This document shows positions 1 to 11,189 of a stretch of DNA of 64,000 nt, piece by piece. The stretch is taken from the NCBI GenBank assembly GCA_951213105.1, contig OX578144.1:79099801-79163800 (forward strand), in the 5' to 3' direction. The stretch comes from Amaurobius ferox (lineage: Eukaryota > Arthropoda > Arachnida > Araneae > Amaurobiidae). A program made the position numbers and the translations under genes. Under the pieces are notes generated by a model, which was not told where the DNA came from, searched no databases, and was given only the letters and a program-made list of their open reading frames with translations. Position 1 is the first letter of the stretch, and each line of letters opens with the position of its first letter.

Positions 1-689
1 TTGTGTGAGTCCCAGCCCTCGCTGCAAAACTTAACTCTTTCAAATTACGGGGTTGACCAAATTTTGTAATTAGTGAAAACCGTCGGCGACTGGGGGTCAT
101 GACTTGGCATGTAATTTTCGGCCCATGCCCGGTGAATGATTCCGGTGACCGCCTCCCTTAACTGAGGGTCTCATCGGAAAATATTTTTCGATCCCAAAAC
201 TCCCTTTAATATGTTGTAATCTCCACTACGGTCACCGTGGGACATTTTTCCCAAACCTGGCATTGAAGATATCAGCTATTCTATACAGACGAGCGCATAA
301 AAAGCGTGAAATAGGGCCATGACTTTATCTTCAATGGAATTATAATTGAACTTTTTGGAATGCCATTACAGGTTGCGTAACTAATTTTAATAATAGTTAT
401 CCTAGTTTGTAGAGGGTTTATGTGCTGCTTCATTTCATACTTTTTTAATTTATTTTACCTTTAATTCTATAAACTGCAAAGTAGAATGGAACTAATTTTC
501 ACAATAATAACTTTAAAACGACAATTTTTTTTTTCATTTTATCTTAATACTCTCTGTATTTACTATTTCTTTTAAATATTCCACGCAATTTCCCTGATTT
601 AGATTTGTTATGTAGTTTTTGTTAATAAAAACGTTTCTTAAAACTTCCATATGCGTGCACTTAATTCTTTATCCCCTTTTCGTTATTCT
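1..689. other. No gene recognised
   Basis: AT-rich sequence. The first ~300 bases are somewhat richer in G and C, but I see no long frame, splice structure or known element in them. Confidence 0.5.
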
Positions 690-1045
690 ATAGGAGCCCC
701 TTCAGCATTTACCCCACGTCACTATCAGTTAAAGTTAAATTTCTCTTCACTGGCCTAAACAGTCATTCCGTTTTCTCTCCGGGGCTTTTATACCAGATAT
801 CACATTTGACAGTTAATATGCTAATCTTTAATGAATTATCAGAATGTTGACGTAGAAAAGAATTTACTAAGGTGAGTGGGGGGGGGGGGAGTCTTTTATT
901 TTGGTAGGTTTCTAGAAAATTGAATTTCTAAAGTAAGTAAAAAGTGTTCTTATAATTTTATCGCTGTTATTTCAGGAGTCAGCAGTGTTTTATTTCATCT
1001 AAACTACCGACGTGAACATATTAAAAGTTTTCAATAATTTAATTC
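690..1045 (+). repeat. Dispersed duplication, copy 1
   Basis: This block matches 5815-6170 in direct orientation. Shared landmarks in the same order are a TTCTCT..GGG.CTTTTAT stretch, 'GACAGTTAATATGCTAATC', 'GAATGTTGAC', a G run, and 'AGTTTTCAATAA' before a T-rich CG end. The copies are clearly diverged. The family is not recognised. Confidence 0.6.
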
Positions 1046-1460
1046 GCACGAAGAATAAAACATGTCGCTACATCCAGTCAAGTCGGGGCTTATCAATTCC
1101 TGGATGGATATATGTAAAATGAAAAGGTTTATATTGATTGGCATTTGAAGGAGATAAAAATGTCTTATCAAAACAGTGGCCCTGTGATGGCATTTAAAAA
1201 TGCATAAAAGGTCAAATTTTGATCTTGTTATATGCCATGCATATGCCATTATACCTCCGTTTTAATGTGACGGTGCGGCAGAGATCTCATATGTGAAGTC
1301 AGACGTAAATCAAGGCTACACAGCATCAATATTAAGATAAAATATCTAACGTATAAAAAGCTTTCGTTCAAAAGTTATTCTTTAAAAATTTTCTTAAAAA
1401 TATTTTTTTAAGTTCATTATTTCAATTTAGCAATAGCTTAGTGAACTTATGAATTATTGC
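1046..1460. other. No gene recognised
   Basis: AT-rich. A short stretch at about 1185-1260 (GGCATTT.., GATCTTG, TGCCATTATA) loosely resembles 2180-2245, suggesting another old duplication. No coding potential seen. Confidence 0.4.
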
Positions 1461-1476
1461 ACGGGCACAACTCGTT

Positions 1477-1636
1477 ATCCTTCCAAGAGGTTGGAGGTAG
1501 GGGCAGGAGGGTACGGTCCCTGTGGATGCCTCCCCTACTGGGTTTGGTCTAAATTGGGTGACTCTCCTCCCGGCCTTCCAAACAGTTACCTTACACCTTT
1601 CTGGTAGGTCGGACGGTCTGGGTCTCAACAACAACA
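1477..1636 (+). mobile_element. 5'-truncated SINE (CAA-tailed family)
   Basis: The body and 3' end match the SINE copies at 13.7-14.0 and 35.9-36.1 kb. It ends in 'GTCGGACGGTCTGGGTCTC' followed by (AAC)n. It is flanked by a 16-bp imperfect target-site duplication (1461-1476, ACGGGCACAACTCGTT; 1637-1652, ACGGGCGAACTCGGTT). The tRNA-like head is missing, as expected for incomplete reverse transcription. Confidence 0.85.
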
Positions 1637-1652
1637 ACGGGCGAACTCGGTT

Positions 1653-2234
1653 GTTTCCCTCCAGCGTCCCAAACCCCAGAGTACTTGTGGACGCTTCTTG
1701 GGATGCACGTATGCATTGCTTGACTGAAGATTTGGTAATGTTCGTCCGCCTTCTCATATTTTAAAATCAAATGCCCCATGCTGCAAGATTGTTTTCTTTT
1801 TCGTTCGTTAGGGGGACTTATTTCGCGCTAGGTGTCTTCGTGGTCCAAGCTGACACTCCTCACTGCTTACACATGTTCACATACACTGGCACATATACAT
1901 ACACTCACACATGGTCAAAACACCCGCACACACACATACAGATGGACATCTTTTCAAAATATTCAAATAGGTTCATGAGATTTTAAAACGTTCTTATCAG
2001 TCAAAAACTCGAATTAGAAAAATTTCAAAAAGTAATACTTGCTCTATACAATAGTATGAGAAAGTATAGTACGTATGTTAAATAGTATGTTAGAAAATGT
2101 ATATTTAAAATGAGGTGTATAGTGCATCTTTTGACAACAAAAGGAATAGAAAAAGTTCGCTTTTCATCACTCTGGCTGTTTAATGGCATTTGAAAGTGAA
2201 CAAAATGACTTTGATCTTGACTTTGGTGTATAAT
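1653..2234. other. AT-rich, no gene recognised
   Basis: It contains a short imperfect (CA)n tract near 1875-1940. Open frames here are short and lack supporting features. Confidence 0.4.
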
Positions 2235-2885
2235 GCCATTATAGTACGTTTGATTGTAATATTGTGTCCCCATGATCTCACCAGATATGGTAGCACCAGC
2301 TATTTCTATTGACTGTAATACTATAATGCCAATATCTCGCCAAATTTCGTTATAACAACTGTTTCTGTTGACTTTATACCATGTAACCAAAATCTCGCTA
2401 AATTTGGTTACACCAACTTTTTCTATCGACTGTAATTGGTTTCACCAACTGTTTTCTGTTGACTGTATGTAGGTAAGATCTCAGCAAACTTGTTGGCACC
2501 AACTATCTCTGTTGACTGTAATACTATGTAGCCAAGATCTCGCTAAATTTGGTTAAACCAACTTTTTCTATTGACTGTAATTGGTTTCACCAACTGTTTT
2601 CCGTTGGCTGTATGTAGGTAAGATCTCACCAAATTTGTTGGCACCAACTATCTCTGTTGACTGTAATACTGTGTAGCCAAGATCTCGCTAAATTTGGCTA
2701 AACCAACTTTCTCTATTGACTGTAAAACTATGCAAGCAAGATCTCATCAAATTTGATTGAATCAACTACTTCTGTTGACAGTATGTGTTGTTGTTGTTGA
2801 GATCCAGACCGTCCGACCTACCAGAAAGGGTTGACAGTATGTGTAGATAAGTTTTCATCAAATTTGTTGACGCCAACAAATTTCC
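2235..2885 (+). repeat. ~65-bp minisatellite (higher-order ~125 bp)
   Basis: Degenerate tandem units contain 'CAACT.TTTCTGTTGACTGTA', 'TATGTAGCCAAGATCTC' and 'CAAATTTGGTT'. Alternate units look more alike, giving a ~125-bp higher-order period. The array resumes after the Tc1 insertion, at about 4254-4320. The frames through it have no gene-like features. Confidence 0.8.
2789..2829 (-). mobile_element. 41-bp SINE 3'-tail insertion
   Basis: Only the 3' tail of the CAA-tailed SINE (minus orientation) is present, inserted in the minisatellite. A perfect 15-bp duplication, GTTGACAGTATGTGT, flanks it at 2774-2788 and 2830-2844. The insertion is therefore complete and extremely 5'-truncated, not an eroded older copy. 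Confidence 0.9.
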
Positions 2886-4253
2886 CTCTGTTGCAAAAAA
2901 ATGTATGCACCCATAAAAAAATTGAGCTACAGCCGCGAAGCTCGACATGCAAATGTTATTTTAAGAGTTCATGCAACGTACATGAGAATGACGAAACGTG
3001 CAGCATTTAATAGGACGGGCGTTCTCACTCACGGGCAATTAGAAACTAGATTTTCTACTTTGTTACTTCAATTTTGTGTACAAAGATGCCTTTGAGACGT
3101 ACTCGACGGCGTTATGAACAATTGTTGGATTTAGAGAGAGATTGCATTATAGGCCTAAGGGAAGCCGGTTGATCCAACAAGCGTATCAGTCGCCATCTTG
3201 GTCAGAGCGATATGGTAGTTGCTCGGTGATGGCAACAGTGGATCAGAGAAGGCATATGCAACCGTTGCATAGGCTCATGACACCCAAGACAGACAACAAC
3301 TGATCGAGAGGATCGTGCAGTCAGAAGAGGAGCCACGTCCACACCAATGGCGTCACTATCAGCCATTCAACAGCATTTGCCATCCTCCATGCATCCTGTA
3401 TCAAGGGATATTATTCGGAGACGAATGGCAAAAGGTGGGATTAGGTGTCGACGTCCATTAAAGCGCCTATCACTGATTCCTCAACATAGACAAAGCCGTC
3501 TGGATTGGTGCCGAGCTTGGTCAACCTGGACAGTGTCTGATTGGAGACATGTTGTCTTTAGCATCTTCTCTCTCAGTGCTGATGACCATCGCATACGTGT
3601 GTGGAGAACATGACAGCGTTCCAATCCCGCATTGATTGTTAAGAGCACACGGTCATCATACGTGGTGCGGCAGTTCGAGGAGCCATCTCGTGGGATAGTC
3701 GATCTCCTCTGGTTGTGCTACCAGTCAATTTGGCGGCTCGCTTGTACATCGACGATATTCTGCAACCAATTGTTCTGTCTATGCTGTTAAGTCGCCCAGA
3801 TTCTATTTGCCAACAAGACAACGCTCGACCACATATTTCAGGACTTTCTCAACAATATCTTCAGTGATTTAATATGCTCCCATTGCTATCCAGATCCCCA
3901 GACCTATCACCGATAAAACTCATCTGGGAGATGTTGGGACGACAATTGCAGCCTTCTCAGAATACTATTGAATTAGTTGACCAGTTGCAACATTTGTGGC
4001 AGAATCTTCTATATAAGGACATAAGCAAATTTATATCGGCTTGTATAGCTGTCTAGAGAGATTTACAACTTTGTCATCTTCGTATTTGTCTTGAAGGTTT
4101 ACAAAAATGTCATCTTCTTATTGCCATTGTTTCTTGATTAAATATTTTTTGCTCCCAAATTCTAATCATTCATTTCTCAAACTATACATGCATGTCGAGT
4201 TTCACAGCTGTAGCTTAATTTCTTATGTGTGCACGTATTTTTTTGCAACAGAG
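2886..4253 (+). mobile_element. Tc1-like DNA transposon
   Basis: Inverted ends can be read over about 60 bp: both begin CTCTGTTGCAAAAAAAT, and both contain GCTACAGC and CTCGACATGCA in the same order. The right end is followed by TA (4254-4255); the left TA is no longer visible. The element lies inside a unit of the surrounding minisatellite. It carries a broken transposase frame. It is related to the element ending at 51782, which shares end motifs and protein family. Confidence 0.9.
3086..4056 (+). pseudogene. Tc1-like transposase, inactivated
   Basis: The frame starts MPLRRTRRRYEQL, an N-terminal helix-turn-helix region typical of arthropod Tc1-like transposases. It continues through SLSAIQQHLPSS, IRRRMA and the stretch around 'CRAWSTWTVSDWRHVVFS', just before the first catalytic Asp region. 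There are in-frame stops near residues 29, 48 and 68 and at 3611. A frameshift lies between about 3640 and 3720. The later QQDNARPH motif (second Asp) is at about 3811. In the third acidic motif, SPDLSPIK at about 3900, Lys replaces the catalytic Glu. The element is dead. In working relatives this enzyme cuts and pastes the transposon at TA sites in the nucleus. Confidence 0.88.
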
Positions 4254-4320
4254 TATATTCCTGTTGACTATGATACTATGTAGCCAAGATCTCACCAAAT
4301 TTGGTGAAACTAACTGTTAC

Positions 4321-4763
4321 TTTTATTTCGATTTGGAACAGAGACTTTTGATTAAAATGAGCGTCATAAATCGTAGTAAAAGAAAAAAAAAGTATATGCT
4401 TTACTTTATTTACTTTTTTTAAAAAATGCTTTATTAAACTACATTAGTTAAAAAATGCTTTACTTTGAACCAAATTAATAAAACCAAACCTACTAACTAG
4501 ATAAAGCGGCCCCGGGATACTACTTACGATTTTTATTATTTTGGCGAATTGGCATCATTTAAAAATGTACCAAGTAGCCAAATGAAAAATAAATTTATTG
4601 AAAAACTGCGAATTTAATACAATTTTGAATAATTATTTCCTTCATATATAATTTTGTGCGATATAACAAATATATCTCATTCAAATCAATATAAATAACG
4701 AAATATATAGTGGGGAAAATTGATTTTAGCCAGAGAGGAAAAATACGTTTTTGAAATCAATTT
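4321..4763. other. AT-rich, no gene recognised
   Basis: After the last minisatellite remnant the sequence is A/T-rich with short A runs. No element ends or coding features seen. Confidence 0.5.
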
Positions 4764-5694
4764 TTACTTTCCTTATATACATAATGTATAAGGAAAGTAT
4801 TGTGATGGAGTCGAAAATTCGAATTCGAGTTTTCGACAGGAGAGCACGTTTCAAGCATCCCTGATCACGAATCAAACAATTTTGAGGTGGTGTGTGTGTG
4901 TGTGTGTGTGTGGGTGTGGGTGTGTGTGTCAGTGAGACTGTGGAGACGATAAATGACGAACAAATGGACCGATTCGAACGAAAGGTACAAAAATCGCAAT
5001 CCGTGAATACTGAAAGCTTATTGTTTTTAAACGTAATCGAATGTTCAGAATCCCTCTAAATTCTCAAGTGAAATTTTGAAAAAATCATCAAAAAATCAAA
5101 ACTTTTAATAAAGTTACGCAAATAGACATTTCTAATGTAATTTATCCTTAGAAAACGATTGGCATAAACTTTTGAACGCTAGCATGAACCGTTCTCGAGA
5201 TATTGCACATTTTTTAAATAAATTTATCAAATAATCCCATAAATTAAAAAAATATATTAACTGTTGAGAAACATGTTCACTTTTCATATGTAATATCATG
5301 CGATAAATTAGGTGACATCATTCTCGTGGATCTAGCTTGTTCCATTCATGAGAAAAAATACTTTGAGTAATACTTTTGTATTTGAACGCCAATAGTTATT
5401 TATCTGCTGTAAGAATAACTTATTTCTCCGTCCATAACGCTTGGCGAGATTTTGGCGCCGAATTTGGCGGAATGTCGCGAACTTGGCGACTTTTTTAAAT
5501 GTTGCCAAATTAACGGAAATCTCGCCAAATGGATAAAAATGACACTAAATCAGTGAAAATGACGACTAATTGACGAACATTCAATTTCTTGGAAAGAATA
5601 TAAATAGCTACTATAAGAAAAACCTATTTTTTTATTGTAAAAATAGTAAATTCGTTGCATTATATAAGGAAAGTCATGTGTTGCCCACATCAGA
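4764..5694 (-). mobile_element. A-family Helitron-like nonautonomous element
   Basis: On the minus strand it begins TCTGATGTGGGCAACACATG, then ACTTTCCTTATATAATG. It ends with a palindrome reading ACTTTCCTTATACATTATG..TATAAGGAAAGTAA (ends near 4764). Internally it carries the conserved blocks with SSGCGA/TTTGGCG motifs, 'ATATCTCGAGAACGGTTCATG' and a (GT)n microsatellite at about 4892-4930. Full copies are at 9871, 49397 and 59589. No Rep/helicase is encoded. The Helitron-like assignment rests on the 5' TC and the 3' hairpin; a canonical CTRR end is not seen. Confidence 0.75.
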
Positions 5695-5814
5695 TTTTTG
5701 ATATAGTGATATATTTTTGATATATTTTCTTATAAAATTTGAGGAGGGAAAAAAAACTGATATGAGAAAGTCGAGTTGAGCCACACACCAGTTAATTGTT
5801 ATAGAAAAACCCAT

Positions 5815-6170
5815 TTAGCATTTATTTCGTTTGATGTCATTCCGAGTGAAATGTAAAATTTCGCTTCCCGTCTACGCAGCTATCTTGTTTTCTCTTCAGG
5901 GTCTTTATATAAGATATCACTTCTGACAGTTAATATGCTAATCTTTAATGAAACATCGGAATGTTGACTTTGGACAGAATTTAGTAGATTTCGTGAAAAT
6001 TGAGTTTCTTGAGGCTAACTTCTAGTTTGTTGGGGGGAGGGGGACATGTGTTTTCATGTATTTTTATCGTTACTGTATGACGGAATCCGTTTTAAAACGG
6101 AGATTTATTTGTCTTAATGTCAGAAACGCGTATGCATTTAAAGTTTTCAATAACTTTATTCGATATTTCA
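5815..6170 (+). repeat. Dispersed duplication, copy 2
   Basis: This is the partner of 690-1045, in the same orientation about 5.1 kb away. It keeps the GACAGTTAATATGCTAATC core and a G-rich tract. See copy 1. Confidence 0.6.
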
Positions 6171-6371
6171 TAACTCAAATTAAATAACATTATTGTTGCA
6201 ACATAGAACCCTTTACATTTTTTTTTTCGTTTTTTTATATTTATTCTTACCATGAATATAAAATTTCATTTCATTTACTACAGTATATTTATCAAGGGGG
6301 AGAGCACTGGGTTTTTACTTTCAAACCTCAATCAGATTTCAGCCTCACTCATCAGTTTTACATAGATAAAA

Positions 6372-6440
6372 ATCTAATGTGGACAACACATGACTTCCCT
6401 TATATGACGCAATGAATTTATTCCTTTTACAGTCAAAAAA
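6372..6440 (+). mobile_element. A-family head fragment
   Basis: It begins TCTAATGTGGACAACACATG and continues 68 bp into the family, up to the A run. There a second A-family head starts at 6441. The arrangement reads as one copy inserted into, or joined at, the early A-rich tract of another. Confidence 0.7.
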
Positions 6441-7851
6441 TCTGATGTGGGCAGCACATGACTTTCCTTATATAATGCAATAAATTTACTACTTTCACAG
6501 TTAAAAAAAATGTCATTCTTATTGTAGATACTTATATTCTTTCCAAAATATTGAATTTTCTACAATTACTCGTCATTTTCATTGATTTAGCGTCATTCCT
6601 ATCAATTTGGCGAGATTTTCGTTAACTTGGCAACATTTAAAAATGTCGCCAAGTTGGGGACATTCCGCTAAATTCGTCGGCGAAATGTCGCCAAGCGTCA
6701 TGGACGGAGAAATAAGTTATTTTTACAGCGGATAATATAATATATAAGCTCCATAGTAGTGTTTTTAAACGTTTAATTGCATATTTCGCGATTTTCTGGA
6801 TGACAACATGTAATACTATTTCAAAGTACCCAATTAGCTGATATTTCACACAACTCTCAATTAACAATTATCAATATTGATAGCATTCCCAATAAGCGAT
6901 ATAGTCCATATATTAAAATATTTTAATAATTAATTCACCAATTAGGCGTTATTTTCATTAATTTGGCGTAAATTTTGAAATTTTGACGAAATTTTCCTTA
7001 ATCTGGGGCGAAATATGGCCAAATTGGCGATGCTTTGTTAGATTATTCGCCAAGTATGCCAATTACATCACCAAATGTTACAGACAAACGGGGAGGGAAA
7101 CATTTTTTATATACTAGAATGTAAGTCCGTCATATGATGGATATCAAAATTTGGGAAGCATTACTTTTCATTTGGCGTCATTTCTATTAATTTGGCGACA
7201 TTTTTGTCACTTTGGCAATATTTAAAAAGTAACCAAGTTTGCGACGTTCCGCTAAATTTCTCGCCAAGAGTTACGAACGAACGGAGAAATGGGTTATTCT
7301 TATAGTCTGTTTATTCTTATGTTATTTCCAAGATATTGAACTTTCATCAGTTAGTCGTCATTTCATTGATTCAGTGTCAGTTTTATCAATTTGGCGAATT
7401 TTTATCAATTGGATGACATTTTCGTCAATTTGGCAACTTCACCAAGCTGGATATATTCTGAAAAATTCATCACCAAAATTTTATCTAAACGTTACAGACG
7501 GAAAAATAGGTTATAGTACTCGGAGATTTTTATATTCTTTCCAAGACATTAAATTTTCATTAATTATTGGTCATCTTCATTGGTTTAGAGTCATTTTTAT
7601 CAATTTGGCGACATTTTGGTTAATTTGGCAATATTTAATAAAGTCACCAAGTTGACGACATTCAACGAAATTCATCGCCAAAAGTTATGAACGGAGAAAT
7701 AATTTATTCTTATAGCAGATAAATGACTATTGGCGTCCAACTACAAAAGTATTACACAAAGTATCCTTCTCATAAATGACACGAGCTAGATCCACGAGAA
7801 TGATATCACCTAATTTATCGCATGATCACCTAATTTATCGCAGGAAAGTAA
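6441..7851 (+). mobile_element. A-family element with internal amplification
   Basis: The head is TCTGATGTGGGCAGCACATG. The module holding 'ATTCTTTCCAAGATATTGAA', 'TTTAGCGTCATTTTTATC', 'TTGGCGACATTT' and 'GGACGGAGAAATAAGTTATT' recurs about four times between 6519 and 7720, where other copies have it once. The right end is reduced to TCGCAGGAAAGTAA near 7851, with the middle third and the microsatellite missing. All open frames here are incidental. Confidence 0.65.
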
Positions 7852-7929
7852 AAATGAAGTGGAGTGTGGCTCGCCTCGACTTTATACTGGAATTAAAGAA
7901 TACTATCATACTAGAATTAAAGAAGTATT

Positions 7930-8203
7930 TATTTATCAAAATCTAATCAGAACCAGGGTCACCCACAATTGACATACGTACCAAATTTATGAAATTTCGC
8001 CAATTAGTTTTTTAGTTAGAGTGGATACATACATTGCACACACACACACAAAAAGAGAGAGAGAGAGACACGCAGAAGTCACTCTAAAAATAGTTTTTTC
8101 GTGTTCTAAAAGTTCCAAAACGCGTAATTCCGTCGAAAACTCCAGTTGCGATTTTCGACGCGATTCCAAGACTTCCCTTTACAATGTATTGCAGGGAAAG
8201 TAA
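7930..8203 (+). mobile_element. B-family element, 3' fragment
   Basis: It matches the reverse complement of the 8566-9452 element from its middle ('GTTAGAGTGGATACATACAT', CA/GA microsatellite, 'TTGCGATTTTCGACG'). It ends ACTTCCC..TATTGCAGGGAAAGTAA, the B-type tail. Confidence 0.7.
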
Positions 8204-8565
8204 CGTAGTTAGTAAAATTAGTCACGTGGCTTTCCTTACTAAATAGAGAACGTTCTACAACTTTGTAATTGAAAATTTCCCCCTATCTTGCTTCGTTTTC
8301 GAGAGAGAAATTCTAACTTCTTTAATTCGCTGCTAGAGACGCTAACTTTCTTAATCGACAGCGTATGAGTGAGTACTCCCTACTTCTGCATCTCTAGTCA
8401 ATCGAAAGTCAAAGGGGTGCATAAGGACTTATGAAGGCACCCTATATGATCAGAGTTCCCACTTTAATACTGTTTTTTCGGCGTGCAAAGGCGTATGCAG
8501 TGTTTAACCGGCTTTCTGCTGAAATTCAGAAATCTAAGGTTTGTCTGGAGGTCGGAGGCATTTAT
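8204..8565. other. No gene recognised
   Basis: Unique-looking sequence between two B-family pieces. No coding or element ends seen. Confidence 0.45.
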
Positions 8566-9452
8566 TTTCCATGGTAATGTATAGAGAAAGTATTGAAATT
8601 ATGTCGAAAATCGTAACTCGAGTTTTCGAATATACACGTTTCGGGACTTCTTAAACACGAAAAACTGTATTTTGCATGACGTCTCTCTCTCTCTCTGTGT
8701 GTGTGTGCGTGTGTGTGTGTGTGTGCGTGTGTGTGTGTGTGCGTGTGTGTGTGTGTGCATGTGTGTATGTGTGAGTGTCTGTGCAATGTATATATCCACT
8801 CTAACTGAAAAATTAATTGAATAAATTTCATAAAATTTGGTAAGTCATGGTGCCCCCTGGTGCTGATTATATTTTGATGCGATGCGGGACAAAAGAACAG
8901 GCCTTTTTTTCCGAAATGGCCCTCAAAACTCGTACGTATCCACTCTAGCTAAAATTCTAATTGACCAAATTTCACAAAATTTGTTAGATAAGTCACTTGT
9001 GGGTAACTCAACTCTGGTGCTGCTTAGATTTTAATACGATTCGGGAGAACAGAACTTTCCGTTTCTTCTAAAATGGCCCACAAAACTCTAAAATGAAAGA
9101 CAACATATGTTCTAATGAATTAATTAAATATTTGTTTTATACATAACTTAACGATAAAAAGAATAAAACCAACCTGAAAGACCAACTCTAGACTTAAATA
9201 AGACCAAATCTAGACTTAAATAAGACCAACTCTAGACTTAGCCGTTCTCGAGATATCTATTTTCCCATTTTTGCTACGCCGCCTTTAAAGATAGGTCCAT
9301 TTACCAAATGAAAACGAAAAGTGAATTAAAAGTGCAAATTCAGTGCAATTTCAAATAAGTATTTCTGAAATAAAACTCAATGTAATAAATTATTAAAGAA
9401 ATAAAAAAAAATTTAAATCTGTAGGGAATGTCATGTGCTGTCCAATTTTTTT
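8566..9452 (-). mobile_element. B-family Helitron-like element
   Basis: On the minus strand the diverged head at about 9452 reads GGACAGCACATGAC..TTCCCTACAGA. Conserved inner blocks include 'ATCTCGAGAACGG' and 'GTTAGAGTGGATAT', and a long CA/GA microsatellite lies at 8675-8780. The tail is CTTTCTCTATACATTACCATGG. It has no coding capacity. It is B type because its head has CTGCAGA-like rather than TTATATA sequence after ACTTTCC. Confidence 0.65.
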
Positions 9453-9870
9453 TTTACTTGGCAAGATTTCAATGTTTAGAAGTTAATATAGTATATTACA
9501 AGTAAAAGCTAAAAACGTTTGTTTCTTAAAGTATACCCTTTTATAAAGTAAAACATGTGGATTTGCGCACAATCAATAATGACAACGTAAAAATCAGCGC
9601 AAATCAAGGTAAATAAGCATACGTACGTTTCGAAAATTTACTGAATTTCCTTCGTCAGTGCAAAAGTATGTAACTAACCAAGCTCCCAAATAAGCGTAAG
9701 GCTCTATCAGCCAAACTGAAATGGCTGAACGACATTTCTAGAGTTAGTTCCTTTAAAAGGGACATCCAGACATCTCAAGATAGGCCCCACCTAGTATAAC
9801 GAAATGGAAAAAACTAGAAAAGTAGAAAAACAATGAAATATGAACATGAGATGGAAACAATGATAAAAAA
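9453..9870. other. No gene recognised
   Basis: AT-rich spacer between B- and A-family elements. No open frame or element end found. Confidence 0.45.
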
Positions 9871-11109
9871 TCTGATGTGGGCAACACACAGTGGCGGCTC
9901 GTGTATAGGCACTGCGGCAACGGCAGTGCTCTCTATCCCTCGCAGCCTCGCTTGCAGCTTCCTATGTGCGCATGCGCTCAACAGTCAAACACCGCTCTCT
10001 CTCCCTCGCAGCCTCACCTGCAGCTTCCTATGTGCGCATACGCACATAGAAAGCTGCGAGGGAGAGAGAGCGGTGTTTGACTGTTGAGCGCATGCGCACG
10101 TAGAAAGCTGCAAGCGAGGCTGCGAGGGAGAGAGAGCACTGTCGTTCCCGCAGTGCCACAGTGCCTATACACGAGCCGCTACTGGCGCCCAACACATGAC
10201 TTTCTTTATATAATGGGATGAATTTACTACTTTTACAGTAAAAAAAATCGGTTATTCTTATAGTAGATACTTATATTCTTTCCAAGATATTGAATTTTCG
10301 ACAATTAGTCGTCATTTTTATTGATTTAGCCTCATTTTTATCCATTTGGCGAGATTTTCGTTAATTTGGCAACATTTAAAAAAGTCGCCAAGTTGGCGAC
10401 ATTCCGCTAAATTCGTCGCCAAATTCTCGCCAAGCGTTATGGACGGAGAAATAAGTTATTCTTATAGCAGGTAATGACTATTGGAATGCAAATACAAAAT
10501 TAGTACTCAAAGTATCTTTTCTCATGAATGGAACGAGCTAGAATGATGTCACCAAATTTATCGCATGATATTACATATAAAAAGTGAACATGTTTCTCAA
10601 CAGTTAATTTTTTGTTTTAATTTATGGGATTTTTTGATAAATTTATTTGAAAAATGTGCAATATCTCGAGAACGGTTCGTGTTAGCGTTCTAAAGTTTAT
10701 TCCAATCGTTTTCTAAGGAAATATTACATAAGAAATGCCTATTTGTGTAACTTTATTAAAGGTTTTGATTTTTTGATGATTTTTTCAAAATTTCACTCGA
10801 AAATTTAGGCGGGTTCTGAACATTCGATTACGTTTAAAAACAATAAGCTTCCAGTATTCATGGATTGTGATTTTTGTACCAAATTTCATTCGAATCGCTC
10901 CATTCGTTCGTGAGATATCGTCTCCACAGACTCACTGACACACATACGGACACACACACATGCACACACACACAGACAGACATTACCTCAAAAATTTTTG
11001 ATTCGTGATCAGGGATGCTTGAAACGTGCTCTCCCATCGAAAACTCAAATTCGAATTTTCGACCCCGTCACAATGCTTTCCTTATACATTATGTATATAA
11101 GGAAAGTAA
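9871..11109 (+). mobile_element. A-family Helitron-like element, full copy
   Basis: It has a complete head (TCTGATGTGGGCAACACA) and tail (palindrome CTTTCCTTATACATTATG..TATATAAGGAAAGTAA ending 11109). A 296-bp foldback is inserted 18 bp after the start, so the underlying element is about 940 bp. A CA-rich microsatellite lies near 10930-10980. No protein is encoded. Confidence 0.78.
9889..10184. mobile_element. Foldback/MITE, nearly perfect ~146-bp hairpin
   Basis: The tips are CAGTGGCGGCTCGTGTATAG and its near-exact inverse (CAGTAGCGGCTCGTGTATAG). The arms meet at a palindrome centred on about 10038. Each arm carries two tandem copies of a CTCGCAGCCTC..TTGCAGCTTCCTATGTGCGC block. It is GC-rich against an AT-rich background. 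A CAACACA repeat of the target is visible on both sides, with five extra bases on the right. The tip resembles hAT-type ends, but the superfamily is uncertain. Confidence 0.85.
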
Positions 11110-11189
11110 TAAAAGGCAGAGAATATGAACAAAAAATATATAGAGACATAGGCAAGCCATACTTCGAATATAGTTCTCCAAGGTAGAGT

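Noticed and set aside
2025..2390. 121-codon minus-strand open frame
   Set aside because: It runs into the minisatellite and has no recognisable motif or gene context.
8562..8831. 89-codon minus-strand frame rich in His-Thr
   Set aside because: It is a translation of the CA/GA microsatellite in the B-family element.
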